Part shown: one piece after another, positions 7,816 through 15,531 of the stretch
Layout of the letters: each line of letters opens with the position of its first letter
Numbering within the stretch: position 1 is the first letter of the stretch
DNA from: CAYYYA01 sp964517065
GTDB lineage: Bacteria; Patescibacteriota; Patescibacteriia; UBA1558; 2-01-FULL-52-15
Direction of reading: 5' to 3'
NCBI GenBank assembly: GCA_964517065.1
Contig: CAZFBK010000004.1
Coordinates: 1-63,894 of the forward strand
DNA length: 63,894 nucleotides
The notes under the pieces: generated by a model
Database searches by the model: none
What the model was told of the DNA's origin: nothing
The model's input: only the letters and a program-made list of their open reading frames with translations
Translations under genes and position numbers: made by a program

Positions 7816-8403
7816 GTGCGGAAAAACGTCGTTGTGTTGCTTGGAATCAACGGGGTGGGAAAATCAACCATTGCAGAAAAGTTGATTTGTCGCGTCCCAG
7901 GCTCAGTCGCTCTTTCGGGTTCTAAGATTCTGATGACGATCTTTGGCGGAGTAAGCAGAGAGGAGCTGGAGAAGCTTTCTGCTACAGAAAAGATGTCAAT
8001 GATGGAGCTTGCCTTTGTTGAGATATTCGAAAGACACTCTACGTCTCAACTCGTCGTACTTGATACTCATCTTGTCGTGCCCATCAGAAAGAGCGGGACT
8101 CTGGTCTTAGAGAACATCTGGTCTCCTAGATATGCCCCCTACGTGCGGTCAGTTTGCTTCATATGTGCCTCTCCTGGTGACATTAGGCAAAGACGTCTGA
8201 CTGATGAGAGGCTGACCGGACGCGCTCGCGATACAAACCTCGGAAATATCCGCTCTGACCAGGATCTTAATTTAGCCTCGTTCGAAGAAATCATTGTGCC
8301 AGATTTCGAATCAATGATTCTGCAGAACGCCAACGGGCAGGTTGATCTGGTTGTTGATAGGATAGCTGAGGATATCTGGGACAGCCAGACGCAGGCTGTT
8401 TAA
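7816..8403 (+). CDS. P-loop nucleotide/nucleoside kinase-like protein
   Basis: This 195-aa protein has a Walker A at the N terminus (GINGVGKST, residues 10-18), a possible Walker B/substrate region VVLDTHLV near 77-84 and an Arg-rich lid RQRRLTDERLTGR near 132-144. It resembles adenylate-kinase-like and phage dNMP kinases. The start is GTG, with GGGGGT eight bases upstream. It follows the fusion gene by 4 bases and closes the cassette. Its base composition is visibly less AT-rich than the four genes before it. Phosphorylation of a modified nucleotide is inferred from context. Confidence 0.75.
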   Translation: MRKNVVVLLGINGVGKSTIAEKLICRVPGSVALSGSKILMTIFGGVSREELEKLSATEKMSMMELAFVEIFERHSTSQLVVLDTHLVVPIRKSGTLVLENIWSPRYAPYVRSVCFICASPGDIRQRRLTDERLTGRARDTNLGNIRSDQDLNLASFEEIIVPDFESMILQNANGQVDLVVDRIAEDIWDSQTQAV

Positions 8404-8411
8404 AAAACAAG

Positions 8412-8523
8412 ACCGCTCTATCTACACGATAGGGCGGTTATTCATTGAACTCACAGCCTTTATTTGTGAGATGAGAAGTCCCTATCGGGGACTTACCCTT
8501 TGGATAACTGAAGTATCCAAAGG
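8412..8523 (+). terminator. Run of three stem-loops after the nucleotide cassette
   Basis: ACCGCTCTATC (8412-8422) pairs with GATAGGGCGGT (8428-8438). AAGTCCC (8476-8482) pairs with GGGACTT (8488-8494). CCTTTGGATA (8497-8506) pairs with TATCCAAAGG (8514-8523). None is followed by a long T run, so termination is likely but not certain; the group may protect the 3' end. Confidence 0.55.
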
Positions 8524-8530
8524 ACAAAAC

Positions 8531-8587
8531 TTGACTATTTTCCATCATTCATCTAGTATTAAGACGGCTCTAATAAATTAGACGGCT
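8531..8587 (+). promoter_or_regulatory. Promoter with inverted AGCCGTC pair before the 7TM genes
   Basis: TTGACT (8531-8536), a 17-bp spacer and TAGTAT (8554-8559) form a plausible promoter. GACGGCT, the complement of AGCCGTC, follows at 8563-8569 and 8581-8587. The 18-bp step is the same as in the pairs at 3439/3457 and 19815/19833 but on the opposite strand. A shared regulator is a possible reason. Confidence 0.5.
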
Positions 8588-8593
8588 TATAAT

Positions 8594-9271
8594 ATGAATT
8601 TATACCCTTTCTCCCTATTATTAGTGGCTTTCATAAATTTTACCCTCGGTATCTATATATATTTCCGAAACAGAAAAAGCAATTTATATAAGATATTTCT
8701 AGGATTAACAACTTCGCTTGGTTTATGGTGCCTTGGTACTTTTTTTACGGTTCTTTATTCTGGAGATCTTAATCTATTTGGTTTCTTTGAACGTACTACA
8801 TTTGTCAGCGGTCTGTTGATCTCTCTATTTTTTTATATATTTTGCATCAACTTTCCCTATAAGAGCGCCTCATCTGGTAAATACCTCATTAGTTTATATG
8901 GTGCTATTATATTGATTTATACATACGTAATCTTTTTTACTACTTGGTTTGCACAAAACACAATATCTATAAACTCCTACACGACTTTGCAGCATAATGA
9001 TACATGGTTTATTTGTTGGGTGATTGCTTTTCTTCTACCACTTGTTGCTGGACTGCTTCAGCTATTTTATAAATTTAAAGCGACAGATGGTATTTATCGT
9101 GAATATTTATTAACCTTGTTGTTGGTCGCCGCCTTACCCATCCTTTTCAGCTTGTATTTCGATGTTTATCTGGTAGGATTGGAAAATTATCAATATAATA
9201 GTATATCTCCATTTTCATCTTTGCTTTTTGATTTTGCTATTTTAAGAATGATTTTAATTAAACGTCAATAG
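8594..9271 (+). CDS. Stand-alone 7TM sensor-module protein (copy 1)
   Basis: This 225-aa membrane protein has about seven hydrophobic helices and no cytoplasmic effector domain. It resembles residues 1-225 of the histidine kinase at 16329, which belong to the 7TM N-terminal sensor type (HisKA_7TM-like). Shared landmarks are the N-terminal helix followed by a basic YFRNRKSN loop, an F-x-R-x-x-F-x-x-G segment between helices, and the closing SPFSSLLFDFAILRMI. It is the first of three tandem paralogues in a very AT-rich stretch. How a sensor module works without its kinase is unknown; it may partner with the kinase at 16329. Confidence 0.65.
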   Translation: MNLYPFSLLLVAFINFTLGIYIYFRNRKSNLYKIFLGLTTSLGLWCLGTFFTVLYSGDLNLFGFFERTTFVSGLLISLFFYIFCINFPYKSASSGKYLISLYGAIILIYTYVIFFTTWFAQNTISINSYTTLQHNDTWFICWVIAFLLPLVAGLLQLFYKFKATDGIYREYLLTLLLVAALPILFSLYFDVYLVGLENYQYNSISPFSSLLFDFAILRMILIKRQ

Positions 9272-9276
9272 TTTAT

Positions 9277-9963
9277 ATGGATCAAAGTATATTCGCGCTA
9301 CAACTAATCGGTCTTGCACTGGCAACTATCTTAAATTTGACTCTTGGGTTATTTGTTTTTTTTCGAAATCCAAAGGATTTAATATATAAGATTTTTTTAG
9401 CTCTAGCAGTTTCATTGGCTATTTGGTGTGCATCTATTTTTTTTGATTTATACTTTTACAATATTCCAGATCTATTGAATTTTTTTGATAGATTGCCATT
9501 TATTAGTGGCCTATTGATAGCTTTATTTTTTTACTTGTTTGCATTTCTTTATCCATACAAAAGCTCATCTATTTTTAAGTCAGCAATTTTGATTTATAGT
9601 GGAGTCATATTAGTATTTACTTACATTATATTTAGCTCGCTTTTTTTTATAGAAAATACGCAAAATTTTAATTTACCATTGCGTGCACCTAATCCAGCAA
9701 CCTATATAATTTATTCCGTAGTACTTGTAACTCCATTTATACTAGGTCTTTGGCAGCTTTATAGAAAGATGCGTGATGGTGACGGAGTATATCGCCAGGG
9801 TTTTCCTTTTTTTATTTCTATTGTTGCTATTGTAATTGCTTTGAGTTTCTTTTTTAATTTATTTTTGGCCGGGGTAAATAATAATTCCTTCATATCTGTA
9901 GGCCCTATTTCATCCCTGCTCTTTATTTATGCCATCATGCGCATGATAATTTCTAAGGAATAA
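9277..9963 (+). CDS. Stand-alone 7TM sensor-module protein (copy 2)
   Basis: This 228-aa membrane protein is a clear paralogue of its neighbour: both carry the FFRN loop, FFxRxxFxSGLLIxLFFYxFxxxYPYKSSS in the middle (shown as a pattern), and a G-x-I-S-S-L-L-F ending. It starts 5 bases after copy 1. It ends right after the last helix (RMIISKE), where the histidine kinase at 16329 continues into its cytoplasmic part. No catalytic motif is present. It is probably co-transcribed with copies 1 and 3. Confidence 0.65.
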   Translation: MDQSIFALQLIGLALATILNLTLGLFVFFRNPKDLIYKIFLALAVSLAIWCASIFFDLYFYNIPDLLNFFDRLPFISGLLIALFFYLFAFLYPYKSSSIFKSAILIYSGVILVFTYIIFSSLFFIENTQNFNLPLRAPNPATYIIYSVVLVTPFILGLWQLYRKMRDGDGVYRQGFPFFISIVAIVIALSFFFNLFLAGVNNNSFISVGPISSLLFIYAIMRMIISKE

Positions 9964-9967
9964 AGTC

Positions 9968-10654
9968 ATGTTGATACAAGATTTACTAATAATTTTTACA
10001 GCTGGCATTAGCTTTGCCGTTGGGTTACTAATTGTTATGAGGGATAGACACGCGATGGTCAATATTATGTATTTTTTATTGACTATTTTCATGTCTTCTT
10101 GGGCGATCTCCCTGCTTATGTTTCGAACATACGAAGCTAACGATGTTGCTGAATTATTTGGTCGCTTCAGCTACATAGCAGGATTATTAATGGTCGTCTT
10201 TTTCTATATATTCACCAGATATTTCCCATATAGAGATCGTATGATTAGTAGAATAACAATAGCTTTCTTAGTGCTGATCTCAGCTATAACCATCTATATA
10301 ATGTTGTTTACTGATGTTCTAGTTAGTCGAGTGGTTGTTATCAACGGTGTTGTCTCTATGGTGACAAATCCATTTGTGCACGGCGCGTATGGTTTAATGC
10401 TACTGACACTTCTTATTTTGGGTATTGCGAACTTATTTCTCAAAAAACATAACAGCGGCGGGGATCACAGGAAGCAAATAGATTCGCTTTTAAGGGTGAG
10501 TTTAGTGGCTGGTATTTTTGGTGCAGTGTTTGATATTTTTCTGCCTATATTTGGTGATTATAGTTGGAATTGGTTAGGGCCGCAATTTTTAGTACTACTA
10601 TCCGTAGCGGTTGGTATGATTATTTATTCTCATAAGTTCACAGTACATGGGTAA
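9968..10654 (+). CDS. Stand-alone 7TM sensor-module protein (copy 3)
   Basis: This 228-aa seven-helix membrane protein is more diverged than copies 1 and 2 but keeps the layout: an early MRDRHAMVN loop, LFGRFSYIAGLLMVVFFYIF-type third and fourth helices, a YFPYRDR loop and the ending GPQFLVLLSVAVGMIIYSHKF. The GR-F motif and DR loop bring it closest to the kinase sensor (GRLNFAF, ARNRH). It starts 4 bases after copy 2, and its end overlaps the next gene by 8 bases, tying the 7TM trio to the asparaginase-like gene. Confidence 0.65.
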   Translation: MLIQDLLIIFTAGISFAVGLLIVMRDRHAMVNIMYFLLTIFMSSWAISLLMFRTYEANDVAELFGRFSYIAGLLMVVFFYIFTRYFPYRDRMISRITIAFLVLISAITIYIMLFTDVLVSRVVVINGVVSMVTNPFVHGAYGLMLLTLLILGIANLFLKKHNSGGDHRKQIDSLLRVSLVAGIFGAVFDIFLPIFGDYSWNWLGPQFLVLLSVAVGMIIYSHKFTVHG

Positions 10655-11615
10655 ACGTAAGAAAATAGCTTTAATCTTCGCCACGGGGACGGTTCTGTCG
10701 TCATTGAAGAGCCGCAGTATTGTTTTTGTTGATTCTGATACTGATATGTCGAAATGGTTGGAAGCTATTCCGGAGATTGGGTTGATCGCTGATATTCAAC
10801 CTCATTTTTTCTTATCTGAGTCAGCTACCTTCGGATATGACCAGACATTAGTATTATCTGAGAAGATTCAGCAGTTGACTGCAGAGGTGGACGGTATCGT
10901 TATTCTGATGCGAACAGAAAGCATTGTCTCACAGTCGGTATTACTGAACTTCCTTAATCAAAATCTAGCTATTCCCGTTATACTGACTGGTGCGGTGGTT
11001 TCACCTCAAGCTCTGACGGAAGGGGTCTTGTCAGAAGTATTCAAAAAAAGTGTAGCCTTGAGTTTGAAAAGTAATGTCATTAACGCCATTCAGGTAGCGA
11101 CTCGCGATTTTCATGGTTTTGGTATCATGTACGGCAACCGTTTGATCGAGCCGGTACGTGTCAGACGTGAAAATATTGAAAGTCTTAATATCTTTGCTGC
11201 TGCTGACGGCAAATACGCCGGCCGTGTAGAGTTCGGCATTAGTTTGAATCAAGGCAAAACAACAAGTAGACAGCCCAAACATTATCAGGCTTTTTCACGT
11301 CGGGTAGCTATTTTAGACTCATCTTTATTGACTGTAGATGATTTGAAAAAAGTGACAGCCGAAGCTGTTATTATCAAAATTCGAGAAAATGAACGTCTAG
11401 CAGACGATATCCATCAGGCCATACGTCACCTGAAGCAGCCAGTGATGCTATATAACTTCTGGTATGTATTGGAACATTCCGGTCTCGTGACCGTTGCGCG
11501 AATGACAGAGGCTAGTCTGCTGGCGAAAGTTATGTGGCTTCTGGCGTTGCGTCCGTCCAAGAAAGATTTCGAACGTACGATCACTGAGAACGTGATAGGG
11601 GAGATATTGTCATGA
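10647..11615 (+). CDS. Asparaginase/glutaminase-family homologue, probably degenerate
   Basis: This 322-aa protein keeps the fold pattern of L-asparaginases: N-terminal strand IALIFATGTVLSS in place of TGGTIA, GIVILMRTESI in place of the HGTDTM strand, and VILTGAVVSP in place of the VLTGAM region. Most catalytic-loop residues differ: the second motif lacks His and Thr-Asp (MRTES). Loss of amidase activity or a shifted substrate is therefore likely. The C terminus matches the usual second domain loosely (AVIIKIRENERLAD, PVMLYNFW). It overlaps copy 3 by 8 bases and the next gene by 4. Confidence 0.6.
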   Translation: MGKRKKIALIFATGTVLSSLKSRSIVFVDSDTDMSKWLEAIPEIGLIADIQPHFFLSESATFGYDQTLVLSEKIQQLTAEVDGIVILMRTESIVSQSVLLNFLNQNLAIPVILTGAVVSPQALTEGVLSEVFKKSVALSLKSNVINAIQVATRDFHGFGIMYGNRLIEPVRVRRENIESLNIFAAADGKYAGRVEFGISLNQGKTTSRQPKHYQAFSRRVAILDSSLLTVDDLKKVTAEAVIIKIRENERLADDIHQAIRHLKQPVMLYNFWYVLEHSGLVTVARMTEASLLAKVMWLLALRPSKKDFERTITENVIGEILS

Positions 11616-12178
11616 GAATCTATTATTTCGCTAATGTGAAGAATCCGACTCAACTGCTGATCTTCCAGGAGACTTCTCAGCTTTTGCGTAAATACGGTTT
11701 ATCCATAATTGATAACGTCAAATCAAAACCAGATTTTGAGATGGGAGAGCAGGGAGGGATTGAGCAAATTGATGCTGTTGTGATCGATTCCAGCGGATTA
11801 GACGCAGAAGCAGGCTATTTATTGGCCGTAGCTATCGCTCATAAAAAGCCGGTTTTATATATGCTACCCACAGGATCTAAGCTTGATGATTCGGTTAAGG
11901 CTTTGACGCTTAATAAATCGATTAAAGAATATTTGCGGGTGGAGTTTTTCCTACCCGGCAATTTTGGCGCTAAGGTCAAAGAATTTTTACATTTTTTGGA
12001 TCAGGACATTGGCAAAGAAGCGCATTCAGTCAAATTCACTCTGCGTCTGACACCGAAGATTGAACGCTATCTGAATTGGAAAGCCGAGCAGAAAAAATCC
12101 AACAAAGCTGATTTTGTCCGTCAACAGTTAGAGGAGATGATGAAGCATGACGAGGATTACCGCAGCCGGTTGAGTTAG
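11612..12178 (+). CDS. Nucleoside deoxyribosyltransferase-like domain with ribbon-helix-helix tail
   Basis: This 188-aa protein begins with a flavodoxin-like fold similar to nucleoside 2-deoxyribosyltransferases: IYYFANVKN at the start, IDAVVIDSSGLDAEAGY near 55-72, then AHKKPVLYMLP. The last 60 residues (VKFTLRLTPKIERYL, then SNKADFVRQQLEEMM) look like a ribbon-helix-helix DNA-binding or dimerisation unit. The fusion suggests a nucleotide-sensing regulator or a signalling enzyme (inference). The ATG overlaps the asparaginase-like stop by 4 bases, so the two are translationally coupled. Confidence 0.55.
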   Translation: MRIYYFANVKNPTQLLIFQETSQLLRKYGLSIIDNVKSKPDFEMGEQGGIEQIDAVVIDSSGLDAEAGYLLAVAIAHKKPVLYMLPTGSKLDDSVKALTLNKSIKEYLRVEFFLPGNFGAKVKEFLHFLDQDIGKEAHSVKFTLRLTPKIERYLNWKAEQKKSNKADFVRQQLEEMMKHDEDYRSRLS

Positions 12179-12190
12179 TCTGTCATTGTG

Positions 12191-12249
12191 AACCACCTCA
12201 GGTCTTGGGGACCTGCCCCTCCTTTTAAAAGGAGGGGAACGGGGTGGTT
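12191..12249. repeat. Dispersed GGAGGGG hairpin repeat (copy A)
   Basis: AACCACC...GGTGGTT closes a nested element with AGGTCTTGGGGACCT and CCCCTCCTTTTAAAAGGAGGGG inside. A near-identical copy lies at 19651-19709. Shorter relatives are at 44271-44306 and 52282-52311. It is a mobile or replicating palindromic repeat of the non-coding kind. Confidence 0.75.
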
Positions 12250-12293
12250 GCATTTTCTCCGGATTTGTACCATAATTCTGCCAAGTATAGACT

Positions 12294-13121
12294 ATGAATG
12301 GTGTAATAGCTCAACCAGCCAATTCTTCAGTGCTCGACTATGCCAGCAGGACAGACCTGAAGGCTAACGGCCGACCTTTTTTTTACGCCGCTGCTGACGG
12401 TAATCAAAAAACACTCGTAGTGCTGGTTCACGGTTTTAGTGGTTCGCCTTATGATCTGAGTGAATTAGGTCGTTACCTAGCTGATAATAATGTTAACGCT
12501 CGGGGAGTACTCTTAGCCGGTCATGGTGGTGATTATGCCACCTTTGCCCCGACGAGTCATATTGATTGGTGGCATAGCGTCAAGCTGGAGATAGATCGCT
12601 ACAAAGACGGCTATGATCAGATCTTTCTCATGGGCTATTCCTTTGGTTCCAATCTGGTCATCGATATCGCCTGTCGCTTCCCAGAATTAGCCACTGGCGT
12701 AATCTGTATGAGTCCTTCGGTCTACATTCGCAAACACAACAGGGTTCGATTTTTGAACGCTGTTTTTTCTTTATTCACTGACCACGTAGACAAACGCCGT
12801 ATGCCTCGCGAACGGCGCGCTATGTATGAGGCCGGCGGACGACATATCACTGTCTCGACGCGTAGTCTTGGAAGCTTTTTTGATTTTATTGAGTCCTATA
12901 CCAAACGTCAATTACCATTATTTCGTTCACCAATACTGTTGATTCATTCTCGTGATGACTACGCTTCTAGTCCGCGGAGTTCAGAGTACATTTTCGAAAA
13001 AATTGGTAGCGATGACAAAGAGCTCTTCATGATCAATGAGTTTGAACACAATCCATTGAACAGTAATAGCCGAAACGTTATATTTTCTAAGATTTTAGAA
13101 TTCATCGTTGAACATAGCTGA
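12294..13121 (+). CDS. Alpha/beta hydrolase (carboxylesterase / monoacylglycerol lipase type)
   Basis: This 275-aa serine hydrolase has the oxyanion-hole motif VHGFSGSPYDL near 47-57, the nucleophile elbow GYSFGS near 116-121, a catalytic Asp in HSRDDYAS and a catalytic His in NEFEHNPL. The small lid region matches Est30/monoacylglycerol-lipase-like enzymes. Its stop overlaps the start of the acyl-CoA synthetase by one base (TGATGAA), so release and activation of fatty acids may be coupled. No signal peptide is seen, so it should act in the cytoplasm. Confidence 0.85.
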   Translation: MNGVIAQPANSSVLDYASRTDLKANGRPFFYAAADGNQKTLVVLVHGFSGSPYDLSELGRYLADNNVNARGVLLAGHGGDYATFAPTSHIDWWHSVKLEIDRYKDGYDQIFLMGYSFGSNLVIDIACRFPELATGVICMSPSVYIRKHNRVRFLNAVFSLFTDHVDKRRMPRERRAMYEAGGRHITVSTRSLGSFFDFIESYTKRQLPLFRSPILLIHSRDDYASSPRSSEYIFEKIGSDDKELFMINEFEHNPLNSNSRNVIFSKILEFIVEHS

Positions 13122-14803
13122 TGAATACTATTTTTCATAGATTCAGAGACATAGCAACTGCCCATAGCTCACGTATCTTTGTCGGGGACATTGTTGATGG
13201 TCGTATACAGCGTCAGACGTATGCTCAGATTTTGGACCAAGTGCAGTGTTTGGCTGCTTATTTTGGTTCTCTGGGTTTGCAGGCCGGAGACCGTGTAGCC
13301 TTGGTAGTGCCAAACTCAGCCGACTGGATTATTATCGATCTAGCCTGCGCGCAGCTTGGTCTGATTGATGTCCCGATCCATACAACGTATAGTTGGAATT
13401 ACATTCGTTACGCCGTTGAGCATTCAGGAGCTTCTGTTCTTGTTGCAGATAGCGTCCAATGGCGCAAGCACCAGACAGAGATTATGAATTTGGGATTACA
13501 GCAAGTGATCGTTCGGGGTGTCGACGACGTTGCTGCACCTGCGATTAGTTTGGCCACCTGCCTACAAGCAGAGCCGCTGAAAGAGTCAGTGAAAGTTTCT
13601 GAACACGACGTGCATACCATTGTCTATACTTCTGGTACTACAGCAGATCCAAAAGGTGTGATGCTGACGCATGATAATATTCTTTTTGATGCTGATGCCT
13701 CTCGACAAGTCATACCAATCACACCAGCTGACAGCTTTTTCTCTTTTTTGCCCTTGTCACATATGTTGGAGCGTACCGGCTGTTACTACACCGTCATGTC
13801 AGTCGGTGCCTCGGTATATTTTGCCAGCAGCAATGACAAGATTGGTGAAGAAGTGACGCTTGTCCGACCGACGATCATGCTCGCTGTGCCACGTATGTTC
13901 GAGAAAATGCATGAGAAAATTTTTGATACTATCGATAGCGGACCGGCTTGGAAGAAGCGATTATTTTTCAGAGCCTTACGAAGCAGACAAGGAGCACATC
14001 CTCTGGCACAGTGGTTCTATGAGGTACTCGTATTCAAAACAATCAAAGCCAAGTTGGGCGGTAGCTTGCGCTTTGTGGTCTCGGGTGGAGCATCACTGGA
14101 CCGCAAGATAGCCAAATTTTTCCAAACGATCGGTTTGCCAATCCTCGAAGGCTATGGTCTGACCGAGACTGCACCAGTTGTGGCTGTGAACCGATTGACC
14201 CAGACAAAAATAGGCACGGTTGGATTGCTTTTACCGGGCGTAGAGGTTACAATAGATAAAGAAAAGCAGATCTTGATCCGCGGTCGCAACGTGATGAAAG
14301 GATATTATAATAATGAAGTAGCGACGCAGGAAGCGATTGATAGTGAGGGATGGTTTCATTCCGGTGATATGGGCTTCATGGACAGTGAGGGTTACCTGAC
14401 GGTCGTTGGCCGGATCAAAGAATTGATCGTGCTGACCAACGGTAAAAAAGTGAATCCTGTTCCATTAGAGATATCACTGAACCGAAGTCGCTATATCAGT
14501 CAGAGTATGGTCTATGGCGATGGCCATAATCATCTGTCAGCTATCATCGTGCCTGATTTCAAAGAGCTGAATCTGTGGTTAGAGTCAGAGCAAATCATGA
14601 AGACGGGGATAGAATCACTAGTCATGTCACAGGTGAAGGAGCTCTTTGCCATGGAGATTAAGGATTGTTTGAAAGAGTATAATAGTATCGAGCAGGTAGT
14701 TGATTTCACATTAATAAGCGAAGAGTTTAGTCAGGAGAATGATTTCGTGACTCCAACACAAAAATTAAAAAGGAAGAAGATACAGAATTTTTTCACACAT
14801 TAG
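13121..14803 (+). CDS. Long-chain acyl-CoA synthetase (AMP-binding)
   Basis: This 560-aa ANL-superfamily enzyme adenylates a carboxylic acid and transfers it to CoA. The P-loop-like motif is YTSGTTADPKGVMLTH near 169-184. The YGLTET motif is near 346-351, the GWFHSGDMG motif near 408-416, and the A10-type lysine is near the end (PTQKLKRKKI). Domain order resembles FadD15-like ligases. It is coupled to the hydrolase before it. Its use in a probably host-dependent CPR cell could be remodelling of scavenged lipids (inference). Confidence 0.9.
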   Translation: MNTIFHRFRDIATAHSSRIFVGDIVDGRIQRQTYAQILDQVQCLAAYFGSLGLQAGDRVALVVPNSADWIIIDLACAQLGLIDVPIHTTYSWNYIRYAVEHSGASVLVADSVQWRKHQTEIMNLGLQQVIVRGVDDVAAPAISLATCLQAEPLKESVKVSEHDVHTIVYTSGTTADPKGVMLTHDNILFDADASRQVIPITPADSFFSFLPLSHMLERTGCYYTVMSVGASVYFASSNDKIGEEVTLVRPTIMLAVPRMFEKMHEKIFDTIDSGPAWKKRLFFRALRSRQGAHPLAQWFYEVLVFKTIKAKLGGSLRFVVSGGASLDRKIAKFFQTIGLPILEGYGLTETAPVVAVNRLTQTKIGTVGLLLPGVEVTIDKEKQILIRGRNVMKGYYNNEVATQEAIDSEGWFHSGDMGFMDSEGYLTVVGRIKELIVLTNGKKVNPVPLEISLNRSRYISQSMVYGDGHNHLSAIIVPDFKELNLWLESEQIMKTGIESLVMSQVKELFAMEIKDCLKEYNSIEQVVDFTLISEEFSQENDFVTPTQKLKRKKIQNFFTH

Positions 14804-14808
14804 TATTT

Positions 14809-15516
14809 ATGAGATCATCATCGTCTACAGCGCTAACCACAAAATTTTACCTTGGTGATCAATTAAATGATCTATTAAGTCAAAAAAATAAAGGTTTATT
14901 AGATCAGATTATTCAATGTTATATTGAGGTTTTTAATGAAAGTTGGGGTGAGAAATGGGATTACGAATCTGCGTCAAATGAGATAACAAGCAGTTTTAAA
15001 AACAATAAAAGTAGAATCCCATTAGCCGTTTTTTTATTTGATAAATCTCGAGTAGTTGGGTTTGCATGGGCCATAATTACAGATATTATCCATATCGAGT
15101 CTGAAAAAGACATGCCTTTTAATATTTTAAAAGGTGAGAAAAACGATGGTGTTGATTCTTTGAAATTTTGGATGAAAATATGGGGCAAAAAAAGTATTTT
15201 AGTTTTTCGAGAAATGGGAGTTCTCAAATCATATAGGGGAGGACATGCTCTCTCGTTATTTTTACCAATAATTAAGTCAGCTAGGGAAAATAATTGTGAC
15301 TATATAAATTATTGGACATCTCCAGAAAGTGCGACTTTTAAACTTGGATTGTCAATTGGTTTTTGGCCGATTAAGATTTTTAATAAAAATGACTTAATAT
15401 TATTGATGGGAAATATGAATTATGTATTCTCCTTATTAAAGAAATATAAAAGTCGTAACATATTAAGTAAGATTGAGTTCAAAGGGCGGTTAAGGGGTAA
15501 TATTATTAAATATTAA
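14809..15516 (+). CDS. GNAT-like N-acetyltransferase
   Basis: This 235-aa protein has a GNAT-like layout: N-terminal helices (QIIQCYIEVFNESWGEKW), the strand RVVGFAWAII near 79-88, then EMGVLKSYRGGHALS near 138-152, which resembles the R/Q-x-x-G-x-A acetyl-CoA loop, and a final INYWTSPES...LGLSIGFWPI strand region. Substrate is unknown. Codon use is much more AT-rich than the acyl-CoA synthetase just upstream. It sits 15 bases before the decarboxylase homologue, so the two may share a pathway. Confidence 0.55.
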   Translation: MRSSSSTALTTKFYLGDQLNDLLSQKNKGLLDQIIQCYIEVFNESWGEKWDYESASNEITSSFKNNKSRIPLAVFLFDKSRVVGFAWAIITDIIHIESEKDMPFNILKGEKNDGVDSLKFWMKIWGKKSILVFREMGVLKSYRGGHALSLFLPIIKSARENNCDYINYWTSPESATFKLGLSIGFWPIKIFNKNDLILLMGNMNYVFSLLKKYKSRNILSKIEFKGRLRGNIIKY

Positions 15517-15531
15517 ATATAGTTAGCACTC

